Assembly (NCBI RefSeq): GCF_000346465.2
Contig: NC_034010.1
Coordinates: forward strand, 5,459,394-5,523,393
Source of the DNA: Prunus persica
Lineage: Eukaryota > Streptophyta > Magnoliopsida > Rosales > Rosaceae
Reading direction: 5' to 3'
DNA length: 64,000 bases
Shown here: positions 42,428 through 54,817 of the stretch, piece by piece
Layout of the letters: the number at the start of each line of letters is the position of its first letter
Position numbering within the stretch: the stretch's first letter is position 1
The notes under the pieces: model-generated
What the model saw: only the letters and a program-made list of their open reading frames with translations
Told to the model about the DNA's origin: nothing
Database searches by the model: none
Position numbers and translations under genes: made by a program

Positions 42428-44703
42428 ATGGAGGCTAGCCAATCCAATACGCTAAATGCCTCAATTAGTACACCTTCTATTAAACTCGAAACCCAAGCTC
42501 AACCCCAAACACAACCTCAGGACCAACAAATAAATTCTGTCAATGTGGGAGAGAAGAGGAAACCCTCAAAATCTGTGGTGTGGTTACACTGCAAGAAAAT
42601 GATAAAGAAAGATGCTCATGGGGTAAAGGTGATTGGGGTTTGCAATTACTGCAAAGAGGAAATGCCAGCTGATTCTAAGAAAAACGGGACAACTGGTTTA
42701 AAAAATCACTTAGCGAGGAGATGCAAGCTCTCTCCTCTTTATCAACGGGGTGATGAAACTCAATCGGTCTTAAATTCTGAGACCATGGGTGGTGGTTTGT
42801 TCCCCCAAACTTTTAACCAGAAGAGAAGTGAACTCAAGTGTGTTATGTTCCTCATTAAGGATGAGATGCCTTTTAGAGCGGTTGAGGGCTCCGGGTTCAG
42901 GGACTTCATTACTGAACTTCAACCTAGTTTCAAGATACCTAATAAGAAGGAGATTGCGGCGGGAGTGTGGGATTTGTTCTTAGTGGAGAAGGCTAAGATC
43001 ATGAGTTTGATAGGTGATCAAAGAGTAAGTATCACAACCGATACTTGGACATCAATCCAAAACATCAATTACATGGTAGTCACTGCTCATTTCATGGACA
43101 ATGACTGGAAGTTGCATAAAAGGATCATCAATTTCACAAAGATCACTAGTCACAAGGGTGATGACATAGGGAGGTGCTTAGAGGCGTGTTTGAATAGTTG
43201 GGGGATTGACAAGGTCTTCAGCATTACAGTTGATAATGCATCCGCAAATGATGAAGCGGTTGAGTACATGGCAAAGAGCCTCAAGTCAAAGAACACCATT
43301 ATGCTTGATGGCAAGTACTTGCATATGAGGTGTGCTTGTCACATCCTTAATCTAATTGTTAAGGATGTGTTGAAGGAGCTTTATAACTCAATTGAGGGGA
43401 TAAGGAATTGTGTGAAATACATTCATTCATCCCCGGAAAGGTTGGCCAAGTTTAGGGACTTTGTCTTCTTAGAGAAAAATGAGAAAATGGCAAATGTGCC
43501 CATGGATGATGTTACTAGGTGGAATACAACTTATAAAATGCTTGATGGTGCATTGAAGTACAAGAAAGTGTTTAGTAGGATGGCAGATGACAATGCTTCC
43601 TTTGTGGTGTATTTTAATGAGTATGAGAAGGATGCAAAGGAAGGACTTGTGAAGAGAGTGGGCCCTCCAGTAGAGGAGGATTGGGAGAATGCACAAGCCT
43701 TGGTGCATTTTCTTAAGAAGTTTTATGATACAACTCTTAAGCTTAGTGCAACCAAAACGTGTACATCCAATCTAGTATTTACCGAAATGGTTGGGTTACA
43801 AGTTGAGATTGAGAAGAAAATGAAGGATGGTAGGGATCCTAAATTGCAAAGGGTGGCTTTTTCAATAAAGTTAAAATTTGAGAAGTTTTGGGGGAGCTTT
43901 GAGACTGTAAACAAGCTTGTCTTTGTAGCCCATGTTCTGGACCCTAGATATAAATTGCAAATGCTTAAGATCATCTTTCGAAATCTTGGAGCCGAGCCTA
44001 CTAAGATAGACTTTGTTGTTAGTGAGGTTAAAAAATGTATGCTCACTTTGTATAATGAGTATAAAGGGTCTGCTAGTATTGGGAGTCTACAATTGTTTGA
44101 TTTACAAGATGAGGATGCTAAGGATGAGCTTGATGGTGATGATGCTCAATCACAATTGGTAAGGGACCTTTTGCAACAAATAAAGGAGGAACAACTTGCG
44201 GACATATCCAATGAAGTAGATAAATACTTCGCCGATCCTTTTGAAAATGCTTTGAACAAAGGGTTCAAACTCTTGGATTGGTGGAAAGGGAATCAATCAA
44301 GATATCCAATCCTTTCAAAGATTGCCAAGGAAATTTTTTCAATCCCAAGTTCTACGGTTACTAGTGGGAATGCTTTTAGCCTGGGTAAGAGGACTGTGGA
44401 TCCTTTTAGAAGTTCATTGACTCCTGAAATGGTAGAGGCATTAGTGTGTACTTGTGATTGGCTTAGAGCGGATGAATTTTGCTTCTACAAAGAACCTACG
44501 GACGAGGAGCTTGAATTTTATAAGCAACTTGAAGAAATCCAAGCAAGTAAGTTGAAATTTCATTTTTTTTATTTTTAAAGTTGATATATTCATGTTCAGT
44601 GCTTAATGTAATGATATTTTTCTTTGTTTTACATTTAGTTTCGTCTACTGCTCAAACTTCTACAAATCAGCCGCCTCCTCTACATTCATCTTCTACATCA
44701 TGA
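42428..44703 (+). CDS. BED-finger hAT transposase-like protein (RICESLEEPER/DAYSLEEPER type)
   Basis: Exons 42428-44546 and 44639-44703 join in frame to 727 residues; the true ATG is 42428, since extension upstream needs a TTG. A BED zinc finger (VCNYCKEEMPADSKK, then LKNHLARRC, C-x2-C...H-x4-C) lies at about residues 68-105. The hAT RNase H-like core follows: TTDTWTS, TVDNASAND, and RCACHILNLIVKD. A DUF4413-like region and the C-terminal hATC dimerisation domain (LDWWKGNQSRYPILSKIAKE, DPFRSSLTPEMVEALVC) complete it. In the hATC block where transposases have SESAFS, this protein has SGNAFS, so the Glu I take as catalytic is lost. No terminal inverted repeats were found. Full length, a spliced leader and a changed active site suggest a domesticated gene; a recently inactive transposon is the alternative. 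Confidence 0.85.
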
Positions 44704-45940
44704 GCTTCAAGATTTGAACACTTTCACGGGTTGTAATAAGTTTTGTTATTTATGGATTGTAATAACTTTTGATTGCAATTCTCGCATGGAGGTGAAGTTG
44801 CTGGAATAGTATTAGGAACACTTAGCTTTTGTCGATTCAATGGAGTCTTAGGGTATGCAACTATTCCATCTTTAGAACGATAGTAAGACTTTTCAGCAGA
44901 AATGCGTAATCTGATATTTCATGTATGAAATACAAGACCTGCCTGGAAATGATTTTGTACAGAGTGGAGAAATATGACCCCTTGCCTGAAGCAGGACAAC
45001 AATGCATTTATTTGAAACCTTTGAAGATAATATTAATAGCACTCCCTTCTTTGTAACCTGAGATAGAGAGGCATGAATTGTAAAAGTGAAGCAAATGTTT
45101 TAGGATACAAATGTGGATCCTGATTGTCGTGACGTAATACTGTACCTCCCATGGGAGATTAGTTACCTAATACTATACAAAGGGTATTTACTGCTTTGAG
45201 TTTAGACACACTGCCATATGTTTTAAGCTTTATTGTTTAGTAATGCATCTGTTAAGCGCTTTATTTATTTATTTATTATTGTTAAATACAGGCGCTATTG
45301 GGAGAGGGGAATTGAACCTAGTACCTCGGGTGCATGATTAATTGCTCTTAACCACTTGAGTTACAACCCCTTGCATCTACTAATTGATTTTTTTATTTTT
45401 TATTTCCTTGAATCCATTTGTTTACAATTGCCTGTCAAGAAAGGTTCTAGATAGTAGAAAGGAAAAACAGTAACCCAGTTGCCATTCAAACCTTACAAGA
45501 GGGAAAAATTGTAGCAAGACAAAGTAGTTCCCTGGTTCATTAGCTAACTGTCCACAAGAATGAGCCCCAAAATGTCAAGCACATTCATCTGCTAATGAGA
45601 GGAAAACCATCAGAAAATCTACTCTTCAAACAAAGAAGCGAAGCCTGCCAAACCAGTGAGTGCAGAAACATGACACAGTTAACCCAACAAACAACAACAA
45701 AACAAAATTTGGACCGCCTTATAAACGAGAAAATGAAAAAGGTGAAGGAAGAGGGCAACCATGGAAGGCTCTGAAGGCCAGATTTTACAGCCTTTAGGGT
45801 TTGTCTTGAGCATCGGTGGCTCGGCCAATGAAAGCAGAGTTCCCAATCAGAGATGGGTATTTGATCGAAGCTTGTTCAAGAGAGCTTGAAAACCCTCTTC
45901 AGTAGCTTCAAAATCAAGTAACCCAGGTAAAGAAAAGTTG
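44704..45940. other. Intergenic with a degenerate repeat
   Basis: After the hAT-like 3' UTR, 45255-45375 holds TTTATT repeats followed by GAACCTAGTACCTCGG...CACTTGAGTTACAACCCC, a recurrent old plant repeat. A similar T/A-rich, 'gaatcgaaatt'-containing repeat occurs at about 62020-62120. No gene. Confidence 0.45.
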
Positions 45941-46250
45941 TCATAAATTGATAACCTTGACCAGGTCTTTGAATGCCTCTTTCCCTTTGAAGAAGGCATC
46001 TGTGAATACATACAATGCTAACCAAGTTGGTGTTGGGTGACAGAAAAAGTGAGATAGAAAGAGAGTAACAAAATTTGCTCTAGAGTTTAATAACATTTGC
46101 CTCCATGCCATCTGCCGCTGAATAGAAATGTTCAAATTAATGTGTATATACATACATGTGCATGAGTGTGCATACATTATACACATACACACTGAATTCA
46201 GCTTACAGAAGCACAAATCTGTACTTCAAATCCAAAACCTTGCAAACAGA
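45941..46250 (-). pseudogene. Inverted partial copy of the mS41 gene 5' end
   Basis: On the minus strand, 46250-46080 matches 37395-37585: the end of the leader intron (CAAGGTTTTGGATTTGA, GCTGAATTCAGTGT, TTAATTTGAACA), an acceptor, and the first codons (MAWRQMLLNSRA). After codon 12 the similarity ends and the frame runs into unrelated sequence to a stop at about 45941. The acceptor AG is changed. No further mS41 exon follows. Confidence 0.75.
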
Positions 46251-46828
46251 TCAATGGAAGACCGTAAACTGATTGTTTCACTACTCTCGCAAACTTTCCA
46301 AAGCCCATAATTTATTGTGAGAATTTTTTTTTATTGCCAAATTAGTCACTGTATAATCAAACTTGTACAATTTATAAACATGGTGGCTGTTTTTCATTGA
46401 ATAAACCTGATGAGTGACATTTAAAGAAGGGTTAAAAATCTTTTTTTGTCCTTGGATTCTACACAATATTTCACTTTGGTCACTAATAAATAATTGTACT
46501 CAAATTGGTTACTATATTAACCCAAATAACAAATAACCATATATGCTTCGTATTAACTATTCAGCCCAAACAAATCAATATATTTGTTTCTGTCACGTGG
46601 CGGGAATAGACCGCGGCTCTTTGCAGGAAAAACAGTAGGCCTTCCCACATCTGATACTTGTTTCCACGCCGTTCGTCTCATCCCCCTCTCTCTCTCTCTG
46701 TCAATCGCTTCGCTCCTCTCTGAGCATTCAGCCACGCACGACCTCATATCCGCCGTCGCCTCCACCGACGCCCTCTCTGAGACGTCACCCATCCCTCTCT
46801 CCCAGTCTCTGATTCATAGATATTAGAG

Positions 46829-46951
46829 ATGGATGCTAAAGCCAGGAATAAGGCATTGTTTCGTGCTAGATTGAATGCCCAGAAGAAGGAAAAGCGCATA
46901 GACTCTCCTCTTGTACGGTCAGTGCTCACACCTCCTCTTTTCCAATTTTGC

Positions 46952-46989
<38 letters not shown>

Positions 46990-49420
46990 TATTATTTGTA
47001 ACTGGGTACTACATATTTGTACTTATAAGAACACAAATAAATTTTTTTAGACTAGGGACTTTCAGTTTAATGTAATATTATCATTTAAATTGCATTCTGT
47101 AGAACCCTTTTCGTAAATTTTGTTTTCAATTTATGTTTTCGAAACATAAATTGATTATTTTTAGTATTTAAAATTGGGACACCTAATGTGCATTTGTTTA
47201 AAATACATAATTTCATTTTTTAAGTAGTAGTTTTCTAGTTAAAAGAAAAGTTAAGCAGTGTTTATTACTGTTGGTTCTGTCAGAGTCTTGAATGTTTAAT
47301 TGGTTTCATGTTAGAAAATCATGCTCTCAAATTTTGATCCTGTTAAAACTTTGAGCTAATCAAGCACAAAGTATGAATTTGGTTTAGCAGTCCCTTTTAA
47401 CTGTTTACAAATGCATTATTCTGTTCTAGCTAGTAAAATATAATTTGTTAAGTAGTATCTAATTCCTTAACCATAATTTGAAATGAACCTCACGAGAACT
47501 CGTTGGGAATCAGCTAAGAAGATGCGGATTATGGAATGTCAAACAATCTTACTTTTATCTTTCCTGATTGTATCTAGGAATTTGTTATGTATACTATCTT
47601 TCCTTTACCTTTTATTTGATTTTTTCACTTGTTACTACTTCCGATATCTTGTTTTCTACTGATGAAGTTGATTTGTATATTTAAATTGCCAAGACAGAGT
47701 TTCTGACTGCTTCATCCCTTTCGTGCGATACATACAGGTATAATGAATCTGACCAGCCCGTATGCAGGGTTTGTGACATCGCTCTGAAATCTGAATTTCA
47801 GTGGGAAGCACATCAAGCATCTCGTAAACATCATGAGGTGATAACATTCATATAGTACTTTCCTAATCATAGGATTAAGCAACTAAGAGACCTACAAACA
47901 TCTTGTAATATGGAAAATCCAAAGTTGATATGAAAGATCTAAATTTTTTTAACTAATATGAATAGGAGAATGCATCAATTTTTCCTGCTTCTTAACAGTT
48001 ATAGAAATAACACATTTGTTGTCAATCAAATCATGTATTGTGATGTTGGAACATTACAATACTGTTGAATTCAATAACACCATTTTAGCTCTTGAAAGGT
48101 GGTTTTGTTACCATCTTGAATGGTTCCCTCTGTCTCGTTGCTCAGCAGTCTAGGTCTCATCCCATCCCTCTAAATGTAGGCAATGTCAAAATGATCTTGT
48201 TCGGTTACATCTTATTTCTCGTATACTAATTTGGCTTGGATAACCCATACATTTAATCTATATTTGGCAGAAAGAGGAAGCATTTCCTTCTGTTAGACTC
48301 TCTAGATTTGAACCTGGGATGCCATGAATATAGATGTGTTTCCTTTTTCTTTATCTTTAATTTAGTTATCTGGCTGAGTATTACTGAAGTGATGTTTCTA
48401 TCGCAATAGGCAATAAATAATCTCAAAGCTACAGCAGCTGGACTAAACCGAGTCAACAACGCAAAAACTGAAGTCCGTCCAGAATTGTTGAAACCTGAAC
48501 CTGAACATCCTCCGGAGTTGCATATCCCAAGACCTGAACGCTCTACAGAATTGCCTAGACCTCAAACGTCATCTGGGCTTCCTCCAGATTTTTTTGACAA
48601 CCATGAGGCACAAAAACGAAATACTGGTGAGAATCTATTTCGTTTATATTACTATTATCACCACCCTATTGCTTAGTTTGATTGCCTGAGGAGTAAGGGC
48701 TGTATCATCTTTTATAGAGGATACAGACTTATATAAGGGAGAGACTGTATGTACTAGCCTTTTTGCACGGGTGTAGCTTGCTCTTTCATTTATTTGAACA
48801 AAAGGAGGATAGTTCTCCTCAACTATGCAGAATTCAGTTGTTGAAAAATATTTATGTAGTTAGCCAAGGGAAAGAGTAAGAAACTGGGTCAAGGGTGAGT
48901 GCATTCAACTTCTTGCTTTCCAGATTACAAATATAAGTGTAGCACTCCTTATGAATATAGTTATTCCAATATGTGTGCACAATCCAAATCTTTATAATAT
49001 TTCGTCTTTTTTTGCATGGGTTTTTATCACAAATGGTCCCCGAGGTTGGCAAAATTATCACACCTTTGGCCCTTTATGTTTTTTTCTGACATTATTGGTC
49101 CTCTATGTTACTCACACATCAATTTGGTCCTGCTGTTTAGGTTCTGTCAAAATTTCTGTTAAATTGATGACGTGTCATGTATGTGGTGCCCACATATCCA
49201 ATGAGATAATGACACGTGGATCTAAATAAAAAAAAAATTTAAAAAAAATTGGTTTAACATTTAAAATCTAAAAAAATTAGAAACTTAAATAAAGAAAATA
49301 AAAAATAAAAACTGCAGCAACTCTCCCCCTCCGCCCCTTCCCCTCATGTCCCTTCTGTCTCTCACCCTCTCTTTTTCTCTAGCCCCACCCGAGAAGGGAC
49401 GAAATTAACCAAAATTTAAA

Positions 49421-49492
<72 letters not shown>

Positions 49493-52400
49493 GAAGAAGA
49501 GGAAGAGGAGGGAGAGAGAGGCAAAGAGTGGATCTACTAAAGGGGGAGGGGTTGGCAAGGGGGGATGCTGACGTGTATTTTTGTTTTTGTTTCAGTTTTA
49601 ATATTTTTTATTTATAAAAAGACTTAATTTTCTTTTTAAAAAGGATTTTAAGTTTTAAAATATTTAAAATATATCATATATTGTCTTTAAAGCCACGTGG
49701 CATTATCACGTGGTCACATCGCCAATTTAACAGAAATTTTGAAGGAACCTAACGGCATGACCAAATTGATGTGTGAGGTGTAACATAATTAAAGGACCAA
49801 TAATGTTAGGAAAAAACATAAAGGACCAAAGGTGATAATTTCGCCAACCTCAAGGACCCTTTGTGATAAAAAGCCCTGTTTGCATTTCTGTTGCTAGGCG
49901 TATCCTAAGTATGCTTTATTGCTTTCCTCGTTGTGAATACTTTCTTATTGAGGAGTTCCTCTCAGGTAATATAATAAATAATAAGTGATAATAATTGTAT
50001 TGATGGAAACAGAGTTTCACAGCACCTGTGTCCTCAGCAAAAATGTAGAAAATATCTGTGTAGGATAGCATCTGAAGCTGTACAACTAGTTTTTGAATTC
50101 ATTGATGGCATTAGTTATATATAGGCAATTACCTATCTCCTTACTTTCAGAATTTTGTGATAATTGGCTGCTCTGAAGAGTTGAGCCCTTGCACTTATGG
50201 TGGATAGCCTGCAACTTTATGATTGGATTAGTTACACAGTATTTCTTTTACTATTACATATAATTAGGTGAGTGTATAACTTATAAGCTTATTCCAAAGA
50301 AGTCCTATGGCTGCCCTACCCAAAAAAGAGTTCTAGTTGAGCAGTTTTACTCTTCATGCAGCCCCAGAATTAATATATTGCAATAGATGATTGTAACTGC
50401 TTTTGGTTTGCCTAACTGGAAAAAAATTCAGATACGCTTGTGTGGATCTTCTCCTAATTTATGTTTCTGTTCTTGGAGGAAATATAGATTAGTTGTTACT
50501 TCATGATTTAAGATTCCAATAGTTTTTTCTCCTATGAAGCAAATAATAAGTTGTGCTTACTTGAAAAATTAGCATAATTGAATAAATAATTTTTTTTGCC
50601 TCCCATTAATTGTTTTGGTTGACGAAGCATATTAGGAGCTTAATTGTTTAATTTACATGAAGTCACTTTTTATATCAAGGTTTTGGGACTCAATAATTTT
50701 ATGATATGATATCTACCAGTTGCAGTTTTTTTCCCGTATTATAAAATTGTGGATAATCTTGTTAAAATGTGAATCTGCTTGTTGTTTGATTTGCTTAAGA
50801 TTACCTTTAAAGAACTTTTGATTATCAGTAGAATATTTTCTGGCCTTTTAGCTTACCTGCTCTATGTCTTTTAAGTTGTTTGTCTCATGTCCTGTGGTTG
50901 GATTAAAACACTCAGTTGAGATTAGGCTTGAACCCCTTGATCTTCTTCTTGTGGGTGCTCTCGGAGGGGAGTGGGTGATTCCTAAAGGGTGTTTTGAGCT
51001 CCTTAGTATCTATCTGAGGGTTTTGGGGAAGGGGAAGAGAGCTGGAATCCTTCGCGATTGTCTAGTTCATGCTATTTTCTGGAATATCTGGATGGAGCGA
51101 AATCGAAGAATTTTTCAGGGTCATATAGGAGTAAGGGTTGAGGAATTATGGGACAGAATTAAATTTTGGGCATCCCTTTGGGCTTCAGTTTCGGGGCAGT
51201 TCAAGGACTATCACTACTCTACCATCATGAGAGACATGATGGCAGTCTGAAGATGATTTTACTGAAGTTTTGTGTTTTTTAATTACAGAATTTTTTCAAT
51301 CTTAGTAGGTCAGACACTCTTTATTTTTGGTCTTCTTGTTTGATCGAGGATTTTTCCTCTTGATTATCAATACAATGTTTCTATTCAAAAAAAAAAAATT
51401 ATTGTCTTTTTTTGGGAGGAAGAATATTTATAAGCCCTACATTAGAATTCTCCACCGAAACACACCCACCAGATTAATTCTTAATCCATAGAATTCAAAA
51501 AGCATATTTCTCATGCAATTTAGCCCAATAGTTTGTTTTATTAGTTTAACCCCTAACTTGATATGACTAAAGTGCCGATAGGCCTGAGATTTTTAAATTT
51601 TTTTTCTCAACTGAAAATTTTTCATGTTGATTTTTTTCTTGGAAAGTTCCAATTAAAACTGCAAGTTTTCTCTTGCTTATTGAAAAAACAACTAGATGTG
51701 TAAATATATATGTTCTTGCTTCTCGTTTTCTATTAGTACAATTGATTTATTTGATAAATAAAATGCTAAAAAAGTACAATTCCCACCATCAATAGTTTTT
51801 CCTGCTTTCATTACATCATTAGAAGTATATGAAATTAAAAATGTTAGCACTATAATCTAATTAACCCCAGGGTTCCTGAGATGTAACCAGGCCAATAATC
51901 AATGATGGTTGATACTGGAGAAGATATTGGCAATGGGGTTTGAATTGTTATTGGAATTTTGAAATAGCGAAACAAATTTTATTAGTGGAAAAACAGAAAA
52001 CAAATTGGTGTCCCCCTCATTAAGCCTCTTTCTTCGCTCATAATCAAGTGAATCAAGTGAAGGAAACAAGAAACTCCACTAAAATTTTCACTTCAACAAA
52101 AAAAATACCCACAACAATCCTATTTCAATAGTCCTTTATTTTATGACATTTAGTTAATATCACGCCTTTTCTTTAATGCCATTAGGCCACAAACAAACTG
52201 TTCGGCTTTCTTGTTTGATTATACAGTTTTTGGGTTTTATGAATCAATTCTTAAAGTTATGGTTTGTTATGGTTTTGATATGTGCCTTTTCTTACTTGGG
52301 TAATTTTCCCTTTTCTTGTTGTTGTAGACAGTAATTAATCTTTCCTTTGGGAAAACCAAATCTTTTGTGTCATATGTAGCTGCCTAGATGAAATTGGATC

Positions 52401-53819
52401 ATTTATTTATGTTGTGCTGATATTGGCACAATATGGTGTCATTCTAGAGCTTAATTTTTTGTGGTTTATATTAAAATGATGTTGGTTTGGTCATATGTAC
52501 AATACCAGCACAGAAAATCTAAGTAGAGGATTTGAACTCTGCCTGGAAGGCAATTTTTTGGATTTAGTTTTTGGACTGTCAATCTGTTTCTTTTTTTTTT
52601 GTTTTAGTGATATCGGTTAGTCTTTCTAACTTAACAATATCGTCTTAGGAACGGACTCTGTCACAGTGGCGGAGACTGATTCATACAAAAAGATTGAGAC
52701 GAGAAAAACTGAGCCTGCCAGGGACCTTACACAGACATCATCACAGATTGCCAGTTCAGAAGCTAAGCAAATAAAGGGAGCTCTTCCTGAGGGCTTCTTT
52801 GATAACAAGGAAGCTGATTTATCTGCACGGGGAATAAAGCTTGTTAAGCCAGATGTCAAGTAAGTACACTGTTCTTATTAATAATAACTCCTAGATTATA
52901 ATGGTGTTATTGTCTTAAAAGTTCTCTTATTTGTTTTTATTTTTCTAGTTTCTAGTCTAGTATGTATTTACTCCCAAAGGTTATTGGTTCTAAATTCCAT
53001 TCTAGATATACATAGAAGTTCCAAATTCTGGTAAATATACTTGTTCATGTTAAAAGGATTCTGAAAAGGCTTAAAGAGTTCATAATTTGAATCTTCATAC
53101 AGTGTAACTTGGGAAGTTTGTTATTTGAAATTTTTAGTTTTTGCAATATTGTCTTGAATATGCTGTGGGTCTCTTAGTGTCTTTTAAATTGTCGGGTGCA
53201 GTTGTCTTCTTTTAATGTCACTTTATTTTATTTTATTTTTCCCCTCTTGAAGTAGGTTTAACATGAACACATTGTGACCTTGAATTTGTGTTTGACTGTT
53301 GGGTAGAGATGAGTACAAAGAATTCGAAAAGTTGATCCAAGAGGACTTGAAGGAGGTCGATAATAGGTTGGAAGAAGAAGAGGTGAGCGCTTTTATATCC
53401 TTGCACTATTGTTTGTACTCTACATGAGGTTGATTTGCACACAAACTCATATCATTCTCGTCATTGCAATTGTGCCACAGATTGATGCCGCTGAGATGAT
53501 AGAAGAGGCTGAATCAGTAGAGCAAAGGTGAGTTCAGCAATAAAGGTGCTGTGCTTTGATTTTATACATTCTTTTCTTTTTTGTTACTCTATTTTCCTCA
53601 CTGTAAACTTTTACCTTCTTTGTTCTCCTTTCGCTCAGGACATATCGGGAGAAAGTAGAATTGTTAAGAAAGAAGAAAATGGAGTTGAAGGCTGCGAGTG
53701 CTTCCAAGCGCAGAAGAGTTTCAGAGATTGTCAAAAAGGAGCCCAGTCATGATGAGTCATTAAGTGATAGTGACAGTGATGAGAATTTTGCAGTGGATTG
53801 GAGAGCTCAACATCTTTGA
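46829..53819 (+). CDS. ZNF830-like C2H2 zinc-finger nuclear protein
   Basis: Seven GT-AG exons: 46829-46917, 47738-47837, 48410-48626, 52649-52859, 53307-53382, 53481-53527 and 53639-53819, in frame, 306 residues. A basic N-terminus (MDAKARNKALFRARLNAQ) precedes one U1/JAZ-type finger (CRVCDIALKSEFQWEAHQ, then RKHH; C-x2-C-x12-H-x5-H). Two repeated GLPPDFFDN / ALPEGFFDN motifs, an acidic coiled-coil region and a Lys/Arg-rich tail with a DSDSDEN cluster follow. This is the layout of ZNF830/CCDC16, a nuclear protein tied in animals to splicing and DNA damage; the plant role is less clear. Intron 3 is 4.0 kb and transposon-rich. Confidence 0.88.
46956..46984 (+). repeat. (AC)n microsatellite
   Basis: About 14 CA/AC units in intron 1 of the ZNF830-like gene. 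Confidence 0.95.
49018..49876. mobile_element. Mutator-like long-TIR element, 859 bp, in intron 3 of ZNF830-like gene
   Basis: The first ~180 bases (GGGTTTTTATCACAAATGGTCC, then GAGGTTGGCAAAATTATCAC) recur inverted at the right end (GGGCTTTTTATCACAAAGGGTCC, GAGGTTGGCGAAATTATCAC). Flanking nonamers TTTTTGCAT (49009-49017) and TGTTTGCAT (49877-49885) agree at 8 of 9. Long TIRs with 9-bp duplications are typical of MULEs. The middle has no transposase; it has a CT-rich stretch and a long (AG)n run. Confidence 0.75.
49424..49489 (+). repeat. (AG)33 microsatellite inside the TIR element
   Basis: An uninterrupted AG run of about 66 bp, followed by purine-rich DNA to about 49560. Confidence 0.95.
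50864..51398 (+). mobile_element. 5'-truncated LINE (non-LTR retrotransposon) ending in poly(A)
   Basis: The frame to 51250 ends in a domain typical of the C-terminus of plant LINE reverse transcriptases (LVHAIFWNIWMERNRRIFQG, then LWDRIKFWASLWASVSGQFK). A ~140-bp 3' UTR follows with TTGATTATCAATACAATGTTTC and an A12 tail at 51389-51398, characteristic of L1-like insertions. The 5' part is missing. The left boundary is uncertain. It lies in intron 3 of the ZNF830-like gene in sense orientation. Confidence 0.75.
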
Positions 53820-54620
53820 ATGCTCTTGGTCTCCTGTAGGATCTGTTCTTGACATGTTCAAAACCAGACAATGTAATGTGCCAGTGACTGGCTTTGGAAC
53901 CTGTAGGTTCTTTGGTGCTAAAATTGGAAGCTTTGCTGAGGCTATGTGCAATTGGGAGTTTGTGAAGGTGAAAGTAAACATGCATACCTAACTCATTTGG
54001 GCATCCCCACCATGTTGCATGCATTTAAAAGAAGTGAAAAAAAAAACACACACATTTTCCCGTTGACATACTTATTTACAGCTTCAACCCAATCCATTCA
54101 TTCTCCATGCCTAATTTGTTGGGAATTCTTTTTGGCCAATAATTTGTTGGGAATTTACAATGCTATTAGTAGATCTCAAGGTTTCACAATAAAGTCCAAG
54201 ATGGCAAGATTTCATCAAATTAATTCATGGTTAGTTGTGCCATCAATGAAGATTATATATCCCCCGCTTCTTAAGTTCAATTTGGCATGAAACCAATTGA
54301 CAAACACCATCATGATCTGAAGAAAAAAAGAAGGAAATAAGCCATTGACCAAATTCATATGTGAATAAATAGTACGAGACATTCTGAGGGAGGGAAGCTG
54401 TTGACCTTGTTTTCCTTTTCATGGGTACTCTATGAATCTATTGATAAGAAAAAGTAATAGCACAAAGAAACAACCAATGAATTAGGATTAAGGAGTCATA
54501 GAATGCCAAAGCCAATTACATTAAATAGAATGCCAAAGCTAGTTACACCAATTTGAACCCAAAAATGTGTTCAACCAAATGCAACACAAAAGGGCATAGA
54601 GCCCACTACAATTATTAAAC
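53820..54620. other. 3' flank of the ZNF830-like gene
   Basis: Probable 3' UTR (to roughly 54000) then AT-rich DNA. Open frames here overlap the last exon in other frames and show no domain. Confidence 0.4.
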
Positions 54621-54623
54621 TCA

Positions 54624-54817
54624 CGAAAGGCATAAGGCCCACATAACAACATGAAGCCCATATAAAGGCAAAAGCCAACAAAATACAACACATACTTAGA
54701 AAACCCTAAGATAAAAAACATGAAAGGAATAAAGCCCACATAAGGACATGAAGCCCACATAAAGGCAAAAACCAACAAAATACAACACATACTTAGGAAA
54801 CCCTAAGACAAAGAACA
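54624..54817. repeat. Tandem duplication, two units of about 97 bp
   Basis: The phrases CATGAAGCCCATATAAAGGC, CCAACAAAATACAACACATA and AAACCCTAAGA occur twice in the same order, about 97 bp apart, with about 10% difference. Reverse-strand frames across it are a by-product. Confidence 0.8.
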
